Shown piece by piece: positions 15,657 through 22,959 of a stretch of 23,630 nucleotides of DNA. The notes beneath the pieces were generated by a model that saw only the letters and a list, made by a program, of their open reading frames with translations, searched no databases and was not told the origin of the DNA. How positions within the stretch are numbered: position 1 is the first letter of the stretch; every line of letters begins with the position of its first letter. The stretch is from an uncultured Porphyromonadaceae bacterium (lineage in GTDB: Bacteria; Bacteroidota; Bacteroidia; Bacteroidales; Muribaculaceae): positions 1-23,630 of the forward strand of contig URTA01000040.1 of the NCBI GenBank assembly GCA_900550645.1, given 5' to 3'. The translations under genes and the position numbers were made by a program.

Positions 15657-16709
15657 TCACGCCTTTCCACAGGCAAATTTTCTTCTGTCCTTGCGGCGGT
15701 ATGCCCAGCCGAGCGCAGCAGCAAACAGCGGCAAACCAATCCACTTTGCAGTCGTCAACGCCTTGCGCATCTGCGGCTTGGCACGGGGATTTCTGCGGCA
15801 CAAGGCACTGTCTGCGGCAATGACACTGCGGCAACGTGCCTCTACCTCGGGCATAGGCACCCTTGCCGCATGCATCAGGCCCAAAATATTGATATGCGCA
15901 CTCATGCGCCGGCATCTCGCAGCCTCCGCCAGTTCAGGCTCGTTGGCCGCCACCCACTGCAACATCCTGTCTGTCACGTCAAGCACATCTGCCCGCCGAG
16001 CCTGAAAGCTGTGTATGTAGCTGCCGCGATGTTGCCGGTAGAGGTAAAGGCACGCATCCGTCACCGCCACCCTGCCGGCATCAAGCATCACACGGTATAT
16101 GACATCCAAATCCTCGTAGCCGATACCCTTGCGGAAGCAGCGTGTCTCCCACAAACTGCGTGAGAACATCTTCGACCAGACGGAATTGTTGACTCCGCAC
16201 TGGTAGAGCATCTCTTCCACCGCTTCACGTCCGGACATCAGCCTGACAACGGACGTTGCAACGTTCTTGTCGAGATTCAAATCATCTGCAGATACCTCAA
16301 GGACCTCCTTAGAGCCGCAGCACGCCAACGTCACTTTCTCGTACTCGCAGATACGGTACAGCGTCGTGATCATTTCAGGCACCACGGCATCGTCGGCATC
16401 GACAAATACAATGTACCTGCCGCGAGCCACGTCCAGCCCGGCATTCCGGGCATCGCTCATGCCGCCGTTGGGCTTGTGGAGCACACGGATTTGCCCATGA
16501 GCCGATGCGAATGAATCGCATGCCTCTCCCGAGCCGTCCGTGCTGCCGTCATCGACGAGTATGATTTCCAGCGGCGTAAACGTCTGCGCCAGCAGCGAGT
16601 CGACGCAATCGTCCAGAAACGGAGCGGCATTGTACACCGGCACTATCACCGACACCTCTACACCGGGTGACGGCTTGCCGCCTGGAGTCGCTCGCCCGCC
16701 GCAGTCCAT
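15657..16709 (-). CDS. Glycosyltransferase family 2 (GT-A fold)
   Basis: Inverting sugar transferase probably acting on surface polysaccharide or LPS. The GT-A domain begins VSVIVPVYNAAPFLDDC at 19-35, with LVDDGSTDGS at 51-60, GMSDARNAGLDVARGRY at 83-99, the DXD-type metal motif DADD at 104-107 and GYED at 197-200. The 350-residue protein ends with a hydrophobic helix (WIGLPLFAAALGWAY, about 326-341) followed by basic residues, which could anchor it to the inner membrane. It starts 2 bases after the frr stop, so it is co-transcribed and probably translationally coupled with ribosome recycling factor, and it is followed by the DUF4254-like and GT9 genes. An 18-residue Gly/Pro-rich N-terminal stretch before the domain is slightly unusual and could mean that the true start is internal. 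Confidence 0.9.
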   Translation of the reverse strand: MDCGGRATPGGKPSPGVEVSVIVPVYNAAPFLDDCVDSLLAQTFTPLEIILVDDGSTDGSGEACDSFASAHGQIRVLHKPNGGMSDARNAGLDVARGRYIVFVDADDAVVPEMITTLYRICEYEKVTLACCGSKEVLEVSADDLNLDKNVATSVVRLMSGREAVEEMLYQCGVNNSVWSKMFSRSLWETRCFRKGIGYEDLDVIYRVMLDAGRVAVTDACLYLYRQHRGSYIHSFQARRADVLDVTDRMLQWVAANEPELAEAARCRRMSAHINILGLMHAARVPMPEVEARCRSVIAADSALCRRNPRAKPQMRKALTTAKWIGLPLFAAALGWAYRRKDRRKFACGKA

Positions 16710-16711
16710 TT

Positions 16712-17269
16712 TTACACAGTCAGGATTTCCTTCTCCTTGGCTGCGAACAGGTCGTCGATGCGCTTCATGAACTTGTCATGCAGCTTCTGCACATCGCCCT
16801 CCGCATTCTTCTCGGCATCCTCGCTCAGGCCGTTCTTGATTTCTTTTTTCAGCCCCTCGATAGCCTCGCGGCGAGCATTGCGCACAGACACCTTGGCATT
16901 CTCGGCCTCGCCCTTGCTCTGCTTGACGAGCTGGCGGCGGCGGTCCTCCGTTAGCGGCGGTATGCTCAGGCGTATCACCTCGCCGTTGTTCTCGGGCGTT
17001 ACTCCGAGTTCAGAATCGATGATTGCCTTCTCGATAACCTTGAACATCGACTTTTCCCACGGTGTGATGGCGATGGTGCGAGCGTCTGGCACGCTCACGT
17101 TTGCGACATTAGAAATCGGCGACATAGTGCCGTAGTAGTCCACGCGGATGCCGTCGAGCAGACGCGCTGACGCCTTGCCGGCGCGGATATGGCTAAGTGT
17201 GTCGTCCAGGTATTCAACCGCCATTTCCATGGCAGCTTCAGCCTCTTGCAGATATTCGGATACTTCCAT
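16712..17269 (-). CDS. frr: Ribosome recycling factor
   Basis: Splits post-termination ribosomes with EF-G. The 185 residues match the family length exactly. Visible are the long-helix start with HIRAGKASARLLDGIRVDYYG (16-36; in short, IRAGKASARLLDGI), NVSVPDARTIAITPWEK (59-75), IPPLTEDRRRQLVKQSK and the C-terminal charged helices VSVRNARREAIEGLKK and LHDKFMKRIDDL. The start, MEVSEYLQEAEAAM, needs no change. It follows pyrH by 76 bases, the widely conserved pyrH-frr order, and no separate promoter is visible on the minus strand in the gap. A GT2 gene follows after 2 bases. Nothing in the coding sequence is odd. Confidence 0.96.
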   Translation of the reverse strand: MEVSEYLQEAEAAMEMAVEYLDDTLSHIRAGKASARLLDGIRVDYYGTMSPISNVANVSVPDARTIAITPWEKSMFKVIEKAIIDSELGVTPENNGEVIRLSIPPLTEDRRRQLVKQSKGEAENAKVSVRNARREAIEGLKKEIKNGLSEDAEKNAEGDVQKLHDKFMKRIDDLFAAKEKEILTV

Positions 17270-17287
17270 AGTGTGTATTCTGTTATA

Positions 17288-17319
17288 GGGGCGGCAGCAC
17301 GTGTTGCCACGTCAGCCCC
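17288..17319 (-). other. Nested hairpin between pyrH and frr
   Basis: GGGGC (17288-17292) pairs with GCCCC (17315-17319), and inside it ACGTG (17299-17303) pairs with CACGT (17308-17312). This gives a GC-rich structure just upstream of frr in the minus-strand message. No T-run follows on the minus strand, so it is not a standard terminator. It may set relative frr expression. Confidence 0.4.
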
Positions 17320-17345
17320 ATGGTTTGTTATTACTTTTGTTACAG

Positions 17346-18053
17346 TCAGTTGCTGACGAGCGTACCGATATTCTCGCCCTTCAGCATGCGCATCAGGTTG
17401 CCCTCCGTGTCCATGTCAAACACATATATCGGCATGTTGTTCTCCTTGCACAGCGCGGTGGCGGTCAAGTCCATGACACGCAGGTTGCGCGACAGCACCT
17501 CGTCATACGTTATAGTGTCAAACTTGCGGGCATCCGGGTCTTTCTCCGGGTCGGCAGTGTAAACGCCGTCCACTCGCGTCCCCTTGAGCATGATGTCCGC
17601 CTCGATTTCGATAGCGCGGAGGGCAGAACCGGTATCGGTAGTGAAATACGGGCTTCCGGTGCCGCAGCTCATGACAGCGATGCGCCCGTGGCGCATCGAG
17701 TCAATGGCACGCCACTTGGAATACGGCTCTCCTATCGGGAACATCGGCACGGCTGTGTACACATCTGCCTCAAGCCCCATGCTCGTCAACGCGCTGCTCA
17801 GTGCCAGCGAGTTTATGACAGTGGCAAGCATACCCATCTGGTCGCCCTTGACGCGGTCGAAGCCGGCAGTCGCCCCTTTAAGCCCCCGGAATATGTTTCC
17901 GCCGCCTATGACTATGCCCACTTCCACGCCATGGTCTGCCACGGCCTTGATCTGCGCTGCATACGATTGCAGACGCTCACTGTCTATGCCGTAACCCTGC
18001 GCCCCCATGAGGGACTCTCCAGAGAGTTTGAGCAATATCCTATTGTATTTCAT
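17346..18053 (-). CDS. pyrH: UMP kinase
   Basis: Phosphorylates UMP to UDP with ATP, feeding RNA, DNA and UDP-sugar synthesis. This makes it a sensible first gene of an operon with glycosyltransferases. The 235-residue protein starts MKYNRILLKLSGESLMG with the amino-acid-kinase fold, then GVEVGIVIGGGNIFRG, DQMGMLATVINSLAL, MSCGTGSPYFTTDT (the GTGNPFFTTD-like motif), LKGTRVDGVYTADPEKDP and the C-terminal NNMPIYVFDMDTEGNL. The frame stays open upstream to 18260, but that extension runs through the tRNA-Cys gene and a promoter, so I take the ATG at 18053. A TAnnTTTG promoter lies 46 bases upstream. It heads the pyrH-frr-GT2-DUF4254-GT9 unit. Confidence 0.96.
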   Translation of the reverse strand: MKYNRILLKLSGESLMGAQGYGIDSERLQSYAAQIKAVADHGVEVGIVIGGGNIFRGLKGATAGFDRVKGDQMGMLATVINSLALSSALTSMGLEADVYTAVPMFPIGEPYSKWRAIDSMRHGRIAVMSCGTGSPYFTTDTGSALRAIEIEADIMLKGTRVDGVYTADPEKDPDARKFDTITYDEVLSRNLRVMDLTATALCKENNMPIYVFDMDTEGNLMRMLKGENIGTLVSN

Positions 18054-18098
18054 TTCGTAACTGGTTATTCGTTTACGCCTCCCTGCGGGAGTACATGA

Positions 18099-18130
18099 CA
18101 AAGTTAAGCAAAATTCCGGTTTTGCACCAA
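18099..18130 (-). promoter_or_regulatory. Promoter of the pyrH operon
   Basis: On the minus strand: TTG (18130-18128), 21 bases, TAACTTTG (18106-18099), an exact TAnnTTTG box. Transcription should begin near 18092, with a leader of about 40 bases containing a small CTCCC/GGGAG hairpin. This also argues against any pyrH start upstream of 18053. Confidence 0.7.
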
Positions 18131-18213
18131 CATTCGGGCGAAAAATTTGACCTGAATGTTTCGGGAGTTTCTTTTTCCGGCCAGATGCAAGGCTGAACAA
18201 GCCGCATATAACG

Positions 18214-18247
18214 ACAAAAGAGAGCATCATAGCTCTGATGCTCTCTT
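18214..18247 (-). terminator. Rho-independent terminator of tRNA-Cys
   Basis: On the minus strand AAGAGAGCATCA, a 6-base loop and TGATGCTCTCTT form a perfect 12-bp stem (18247-18218), followed by TTGTC so that the stem end and tail make a TTTT run. It begins 5 bases after the tRNA 3' end. Confidence 0.8.
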
Positions 18248-18251
18248 CTTG

Positions 18252-18322
18252 AGGTTCCAACCAGATTCGAACTGGTGTGGACGGTTTTGCAGACCGTTAC
18301 CTAACCACTCGGACATGGAACC
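18252..18322 (-). tRNA. tRNA-Cys, anticodon GCA
   Basis: On the minus strand the 71-base sequence folds as a tRNA. Acceptor GGTTCCA (5') pairs with TGGAACC (3') with discriminator T, as expected for Cys. The anticodon arm ACGGT-CTGCAAA-ACCGT carries GCA, and the T-arm CCAG-TTCGAAT-CTGG is canonical. CCA is not encoded, so it must be added by the CCA-adding enzyme. The gene has its own promoter and terminator and stands as a single-gene unit between pyrH and dsbD. Opposite-strand open frames across it are not genes. Confidence 0.97.
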
Positions 18323-18355
18323 CTGTATGTCACAATCCGTCGCCGAATTGCGGTG

Positions 18356-18387
18356 CAAAGTTACTGCTTATTTTCAGACTGTGCAAA
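18356..18387 (-). promoter_or_regulatory. Promoter of tRNA-Cys
   Basis: On the minus strand: TTTG (18387-18384), 20 bases, TAACTTTG (18363-18356). Both boxes match the Bacteroidota housekeeping consensus exactly and the spacing is ideal. Transcription would start near 18349, about 27 bases before the mature 5' end. Confidence 0.8.
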
Positions 18388-18457
18388 TTTTTCAGCCAAT
18401 ATTTTTGACATTGCGATTAGAACAAACACCAACAATCTATCAATCAAACTATTACAC

Positions 18458-18498
18458 AACAGAGGGAGCAGCTTATAATCTCTGCACCCTCTTCTGTT
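18458..18498 (-). terminator. Imperfect hairpin after dsbD
   Basis: On the minus strand AACAG, AGGG and GCAG pair with CTGC, CCCT and CTGTT across a 3-base bulge and one T-T mismatch. It starts 20 bases after the dsbD stop. There is no T-run, so I rate it a weak terminator candidate that may act as a 3'-end stabiliser before the tRNA promoter. Confidence 0.4.
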
Positions 18499-18517
18499 AT
18501 CGTCTTATCGAGCGTCG

Positions 18518-20539
18518 TCACTCCCCTCTCTTACGGTAGTTGTCTACACCGTTTCGGAGGAACTTCTTGTACGCCGGTATGTCCTCGTCATATCCGTATG
18601 ACGACTCGAGCGGCTTGCCGTCATTGTCGAGCAGCACATAGAACGGCTGCGCGTTTGACCCGAACTTGGAGCGTTGCAGGAAACTCCACTTGTCGCCCAC
18701 GGTGCGCAATGTGCGCTCTGTGCCGTCACTCTCGCGCACGACCACAGGTGCCGGCAGCGGCTTCTTGTCGTCCACCATAAGCGTTATCAGCACATAGTCC
18801 TCATCGATGATGCGCTTCACCTCGGGGTCAGTCCATACTGCCGCCTCCATCTTGCGGCAGTTCACGCAGCCGTGTCCCGAGAAGTCTATCATGACCGGCT
18901 TCCCCTGACGGCGAGCCAGCTCCATACCCTGCTCGAAATCGTCGGCAGACGCACTCACGCCCCCCTCGTAAAGCGAGAAATCCTGTGTGCTCAACGGCGG
19001 CGCAAACGCGCTTATCGACTTCAACGGCGCACCCCACAGCCCCGGCAGCATATACACGGCAAAGGCAAGCGAGATGACACCGAGCAGGAAACGAGGAACA
19101 CTCACCTTATCCACCTTGTCGTCATGCGGGAATGTCAGCTTGCCGAGCAGGTAAACGCCAAGCAGCGCGAATATCACTATCCACAACGCCACGAAAACCT
19201 CGCGGTCCAATATGCGCCAGCCGTATGCCAGATCCGCGACAGAAAGAAACTTCAACGCCAACGCCAGCTCGAGGAAACCGAGCACCACCTTGACGGTATT
19301 CAGCCAGCCTCCGCTCTTGGGCATAGACTTGAGCATCGTCGGGAACATGGCAAACAGCGTGAACGGCAACGCCAGAGCCAGCGCAAAGCCGAACATCCCC
19401 ACCGCCGGAGAAACGAAATTGGAGGACGCCGCCGCCTCGACAAGCAGTGTCCCTATGATCGGGCCGGTGCAGGAGAACGACACAAGCACAAGCGTAAACG
19501 CCATGAAAAATACCGACAGTATGCCTGTCGTTGTGTCCACCTTGGCGTCTATCTTGTTGGTCCATGAAGCCGGCAACGTGAGCTCGAAACCGCCAAAGAA
19601 CGAAATCGCGAACACCACAAGCAGCAGGAAGAATATGATGTTGAACACCGCCGATGTGGCGAGGTCATTCATAGCCGAAGCTCCGAACAACGCCGTTATC
19701 ACCAGTCCGAGCAGCACGTATATGACCACTATCGACACGCCGTATAGCGCAGCCTGACCGACAGACCCGCGCCGGCTCTTGTTCTGCTTGAGGAAGAAGC
19801 TGACGGTCATCGGTATCATCGGCCATACGCATGGTGTCATCAGGGCAATCAGGCCGCCGAGGAACCCGGCAAGAAATATGTACAGCAAACTCATGTCTTC
19901 CGCCGCATCGCGGTTGTCGTATGCCTTCAATTCCGCCTCCACATTGTTCCACCATGCGGCATCAGCGGGCGCAACTGCCGTGGAATCCTCGGCTGCGACA
20001 GCCTCTTGGTCTGCCGGCAACGTATCCGTCACAGCCGCATCCGGCTGCGTGTCTGCATTTTCGACTTTAGCAGCATCGTCCTTGCCAAGAGCTGTTTCCG
20101 GGGCTTTCCCCTTCAGCGTCTGCGACCCGCCAGTGCGAACACACTCGCTGTCGCTGCATATCTGGCCATCAACCTCTATGCGCACGCTGTACTCGCGAGC
20201 CGTCGGCTTGAGCCGCTGCACAAACTTGACAGTCCCGGTATAGTAATGCTCGTCAGTCTCGAAAATGTCATTGTACGCCTTGGCGTATGCGCGGTTGGCA
20301 GTGGGCTTGCCAGCAGCCTTTACGCCCGTCCCCTCCACATAAATCTTCAGGGGAGAGCCGCCGCCGGCAGGGTTGTCCTGGGCATACAGGTGATATCCGG
20401 CCGGCACAGCCGCAGTAATCTCGACCGACGGGGAGGCAGTGCCGTCACCCACCAGTTTGTAACTCCATTGCACGGACGCGGCAGCAAACGCCACTACGCT
20501 CGTCACGCACATCATCAACAGCAAAAGTGTCTTTCTCAT
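18518..20539 (-). CDS. dsbD: Thiol:disulfide interchange protein DsbD
   Basis: Carries electrons from cytoplasmic thioredoxin across the inner membrane to periplasmic thiol proteins. The 673-residue protein has all three parts. After a signal peptide (MRKTLLLLMMCVTSVVAFAA), a periplasmic N-domain holds the Cys pair C128/C133 (ICSDSECV). After an Ala/Asp-rich linker (about 150-200), a hydrophobic core of about eight membrane segments (about 215-505) contains C237 in TPCVWPMIPM and C357 in SCTGPIIGT. The C-terminal thioredoxin domain has CVNC (558-561) in FSGHGCVNCRKME and the cis-Pro region NAQPFYVLL. Every redox Cys needed for the relay is present. It has its own promoter and forms a single-gene unit. 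Such systems serve disulfide isomerases and cytochrome c maturation; which client applies here is not visible. Confidence 0.95.
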   Translation of the reverse strand: MRKTLLLLMMCVTSVVAFAAASVQWSYKLVGDGTASPSVEITAAVPAGYHLYAQDNPAGGGSPLKIYVEGTGVKAAGKPTANRAYAKAYNDIFETDEHYYTGTVKFVQRLKPTAREYSVRIEVDGQICSDSECVRTGGSQTLKGKAPETALGKDDAAKVENADTQPDAAVTDTLPADQEAVAAEDSTAVAPADAAWWNNVEAELKAYDNRDAAEDMSLLYIFLAGFLGGLIALMTPCVWPMIPMTVSFFLKQNKSRRGSVGQAALYGVSIVVIYVLLGLVITALFGASAMNDLATSAVFNIIFFLLLVVFAISFFGGFELTLPASWTNKIDAKVDTTTGILSVFFMAFTLVLVSFSCTGPIIGTLLVEAAASSNFVSPAVGMFGFALALALPFTLFAMFPTMLKSMPKSGGWLNTVKVVLGFLELALALKFLSVADLAYGWRILDREVFVALWIVIFALLGVYLLGKLTFPHDDKVDKVSVPRFLLGVISLAFAVYMLPGLWGAPLKSISAFAPPLSTQDFSLYEGGVSASADDFEQGMELARRQGKPVMIDFSGHGCVNCRKMEAAVWTDPEVKRIIDEDYVLITLMVDDKKPLPAPVVVRESDGTERTLRTVGDKWSFLQRSKFGSNAQPFYVLLDNDGKPLESSYGYDEDIPAYKKFLRNGVDNYRKRGE

Positions 20540-20614
20540 AATAAGGTAGGCCTTTTCTACAATACGTTAACCTCACGGCCAGCGGTCAAGTCTGCGCCAC
20601 AGCCGCTTAAGTTG

Positions 20615-20643
20615 CAAAGTTAGCAATTTTTCCCGGCAGACAA
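20615..20643 (-). promoter_or_regulatory. Promoter of dsbD
   Basis: On the minus strand: TTG (20643-20641), 18 bases, TAACTTTG (20622-20615). The -7 box is exact and the same octamer occurs before pyrH and tRNA-Cys. Predicted start is near 20608, giving a leader of about 69 bases before the ATG at 20539. Confidence 0.7.
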
Positions 20644-20667
20644 GCCACAACCGCCGGTTTTTCGATA

Positions 20668-20704
20668 AAGAAAAAATCCCTCCATGCCGAAACATGAAGG
20701 GATT
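20668..20704 (-). terminator. Rho-independent terminator of the leucine-rich-repeat gene
   Basis: On the minus strand AATCCCTTCATG, loop TTTCGG, CATGGAGGGATT, then TTTTTTCTTT. The 12-bp stem has one U-G wobble that would be a C-A mismatch on the plus strand, so the structure is optimal only for the minus-strand transcript. It lies 33 bases after the stop of the repeat gene. Confidence 0.9.
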
Positions 20705-20736
20705 ATTTCCATATCTTCTATATGCACGATAGAATG

Positions 20737-22890
20737 TCAGAGGATGACTTTGCGGGTCGAAGAGCCTGCGCGGACGATGTAGATGCCACGCGGCAGAGCC
20801 ACGGAGCAGCAGCCTGTGCCGCTGTACGCCTCGCGTCCGTCAGCACTCCATACCATCACCGCCGTGCCGTCACCGCACTCGACGCGCATCTCGCCGCCCG
20901 AGCAGCTGACGCTGAACTCCTCGCCGCCGTCAGCGACCTCCTCCACTCCGGAGAAGTCATAGTAACTTGACTTCATGAACTTATACCAAGGGAAGACCTT
21001 CTCGTATGCTTCCACATCAGGCACCATGAGGCTCGAGACTGCATATAGGCCATCTGAAAATGCGGTTTTGGGACATTGAGGCGGCGTGGTTGCTGCACAG
21101 TAAAGAGCCATCACACTTTGAGTTATGTCAAAGGCCTTGTCCCCTATTTGCGTGACTTTATCCCCGATATATATCTTGGTGAAGAGATTCTTGTCGCACT
21201 TTATGCCAGCGTATGCGTTAGCTCCGATATTCTCAACATTGTAAGGAACAAAAATCTCCTGCATACCTCTGAACTCGCAGCCGCTGAAGGCACCGTCGCC
21301 GATAGCCTTCAGGCCGTTACCGCCGCTGAAGGCTCTTATGACATTCTGTGAAAAGGCGTTTGCCGGCAAATCTGCAAGCGCATTTGACAATACGATTACT
21401 CTCGGGCTAACCGCCACGCTTCGCTCACAAGCAAAAGCCCTGTCCCCGAGGTCAACCAAGTTGTCTCCGGTGTTGATGTATTCGAGACCGGTACAGTCAT
21501 AAAACGCATCATTCCCGACTGTTGTCACGCCCGACAAATCAAGAGACTTGAGACCTGTACAGCGATAAAACGCTTCTAGTCCAATCGTTGTTTCGCCTGG
21601 CAAGTCAATAGATTGAAGATGGGTGCAGCCATAAAACGCTTCGTCCGAAATCATTGTCACGTCTGGCATATATACAGATTTCAAACTGATGCAATCCTTA
21701 AATGCGGCTTTCTCAATTGTCTTCACACCCGACAGATTCGCGGTTTCGAGTCTGGTGCATTCACAAAAAACTTCTTTCCCAATCGCCGTTATGTCTGAAG
21801 CTGACAGGTCTATCGTCTTTAATTTCGATCTGCTCCTGAAAGCCTTGTATCCGATTGTTGTGACTGTCGGCGGAGCAACATATTCGGTTATTGCAGCTGA
21901 TGTAAAAAGCAACTCTTTTCTTGCCTTGTCATACAACACCACCCCATTGTCAGACACATAGCAGGGATTATCGTCAGCTACGACTATCGCCGTAAGCGAC
22001 GGACAGTTGTCAAACGCGCCCCATACTATATCAACCACACTCGCGGGAATGTGCATCTCCCTCAATTTCGGGCAATCCCCAGGAAGTCCCCATAGTATTC
22101 TTGTGATTGAATTACCAAGCGAGAGATACTCAAGTTCACGCATGTTCAATCTACCGACCGTGACAACATTGTCAGGCACAACAAGCCGTGTTATCTTGGT
22201 TCCACAAAACGCATTGTCGCCGATTGACTTGAGGCTTTCAGGAAATGTTATGGACGCAAGGCCAGTCCCATAAAACGCTTCGTCCCCTATTGACTGCAAG
22301 TTTCCCGGCAGAGTTATATCCGTAATGCCAGTCTCATAAAGCGCATCTGTACCAATGGACAGCAACCCGGAAGGAAGCGCTATGCCGGTAATGCCAGTTT
22401 TGCGGCAGCAGCCCTCACCCAACGCAGTCACGGATTCCGGCACTGTGAAAACACCGGTATATGAGCATGGTAAAAATATCAACGTTTTCATGTCGCTGGT
22501 ATACAATGCACCGCCTTGAGCCGCCATATCACCGCCCGCCTCAACATGCAGAGCCTTCAGGTTGGGAGTATTGTATCTCAAGAACGAGATGTTGTCGCTG
22601 GTATTACGTATTGTGCTGGGCAGATAGAACTCTTCAACATATTCGCATCGTGAAGGATAAGGGTAATCCTCCCCCTCAATCTTAAATCCCACCACAGTAT
22701 ATTTTCTGTGATTGTACTCAATCTTCTCTGGTATGATCACAATAGTCTGGCTTTGCATGGATTCTCCCACATAATAAGCATCGTTATCTACAATCCGATA
22801 ATAGCTTTCACCTGCTTTAATCAGGTCAGATGCCAATGTCGGCAATATTGCCAACATCGCTACAAGCATTGTCACAATTCTTTGTCTCAT
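20737..22890 (-). CDS. BspA-like leucine-rich-repeat surface protein with sorting-domain-like tail
   Basis: Exported 717-residue protein. The start at 22890 is preferred over the in-frame ATG at 22947, because it begins a signal peptide (MRQRIVTMLVAMLAILPTLA) and the longer form would read through a terminator hairpin. The body consists of BspA-type (LRR_5-like) repeats with the IG-x-x-A-F core, such as LQSIGDEAFYGTGLASITFP and LKSIGDNAFCGTKITRLVVP, including four exact-length 22-residue units at about 382-469. BspA-like proteins are surface proteins often linked to adhesion. The tail from about residue 648 holds FSVSCSGGEMRVEC, MVWSADGREAYSG and GIYIVRAGSSTRKVIL, which resembles a type IX secretion C-terminal sorting domain. 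The repeats are about 37-45 % G+C, the tail about 70 %, so the gene looks composite. Binding target unknown. Confidence 0.87.
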   Translation of the reverse strand: MRQRIVTMLVAMLAILPTLASDLIKAGESYYRIVDNDAYYVGESMQSQTIVIIPEKIEYNHRKYTVVGFKIEGEDYPYPSRCEYVEEFYLPSTIRNTSDNISFLRYNTPNLKALHVEAGGDMAAQGGALYTSDMKTLIFLPCSYTGVFTVPESVTALGEGCCRKTGITGIALPSGLLSIGTDALYETGITDITLPGNLQSIGDEAFYGTGLASITFPESLKSIGDNAFCGTKITRLVVPDNVVTVGRLNMRELEYLSLGNSITRILWGLPGDCPKLREMHIPASVVDIVWGAFDNCPSLTAIVVADDNPCYVSDNGVVLYDKARKELLFTSAAITEYVAPPTVTTIGYKAFRSRSKLKTIDLSASDITAIGKEVFCECTRLETANLSGVKTIEKAAFKDCISLKSVYMPDVTMISDEAFYGCTHLQSIDLPGETTIGLEAFYRCTGLKSLDLSGVTTVGNDAFYDCTGLEYINTGDNLVDLGDRAFACERSVAVSPRVIVLSNALADLPANAFSQNVIRAFSGGNGLKAIGDGAFSGCEFRGMQEIFVPYNVENIGANAYAGIKCDKNLFTKIYIGDKVTQIGDKAFDITQSVMALYCAATTPPQCPKTAFSDGLYAVSSLMVPDVEAYEKVFPWYKFMKSSYYDFSGVEEVADGGEEFSVSCSGGEMRVECGDGTAVMVWSADGREAYSGTGCCSVALPRGIYIVRAGSSTRKVIL
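21484..21747 (-). repeat. Four tandem 66-bp units in the leucine-rich-repeat gene
   Basis: Units at 21747-21682, 21681-21616, 21615-21550 and 21549-21484 each encode 22 residues with the same frame, such as KSLDLSGVTTVGNDAFYDCT and QSIDLPGETTIGLEAFYRCT. The plus strand shows ATAAAACGC at fixed spacing in three of them. They are one residue shorter than the usual 23-residue LRR_5 unit and end in a conserved Cys. Confidence 0.85.
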
Positions 22891-22911
22891 GATTTTGTAT
22901 GTTTTGGGAAA

Positions 22912-22952
22912 GGGAGGCGAGTGTACAGAATCAGTCCGTTCACTCACCTCCC
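22912..22952 (-). terminator. Hairpin after the right-edge gene
   Basis: On the minus strand GGGAGGTGAGTG (22952-22941) pairs with CACTCGCCTCCC (22923-22912), 12 bp with one U-G wobble, then TTTCCC. It starts 7 bases after the stop of the right-edge gene and 21 bases before the repeat-protein ATG. Only a short T-run follows, so it may end transcription partly and let some continue into the repeat gene, for which I see no promoter of its own. Confidence 0.6.
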
Positions 22953-22959
22953 TGTCGGA

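Noticed and set aside
17332..17339. TACTTTTG box on the plus strand between frr and pyrH
   Set aside because: The -7 box is exact but there is no -33 element at the right distance and no plus-strand gene follows. An antisense RNA to pyrH is possible but unsupported.
17301..18098. 265-codon open frame on the plus strand opposite pyrH
   Set aside because: Shadow frame: pyrH is unmistakable on the other strand and this frame has no domain or start signals.
18054..18260. 69-codon N-terminal extension of pyrH
   Set aside because: It would translate through the pyrH promoter, the tRNA terminator and into the tRNA gene. UMP kinase starts at MKYNRILLKLSG.
18674..19567. 297-codon open frame opposite dsbD
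   Set aside because: Very rich in Arg, His and Gln, as expected for an antisense reading of membrane-segment codons. dsbD itself has every key Cys.
21484..22350. Regular repeats considered as a CRISPR array
   Set aside because: The repeats are coding, in frame, contiguous without spacers and explained by leucine-rich-repeat units.
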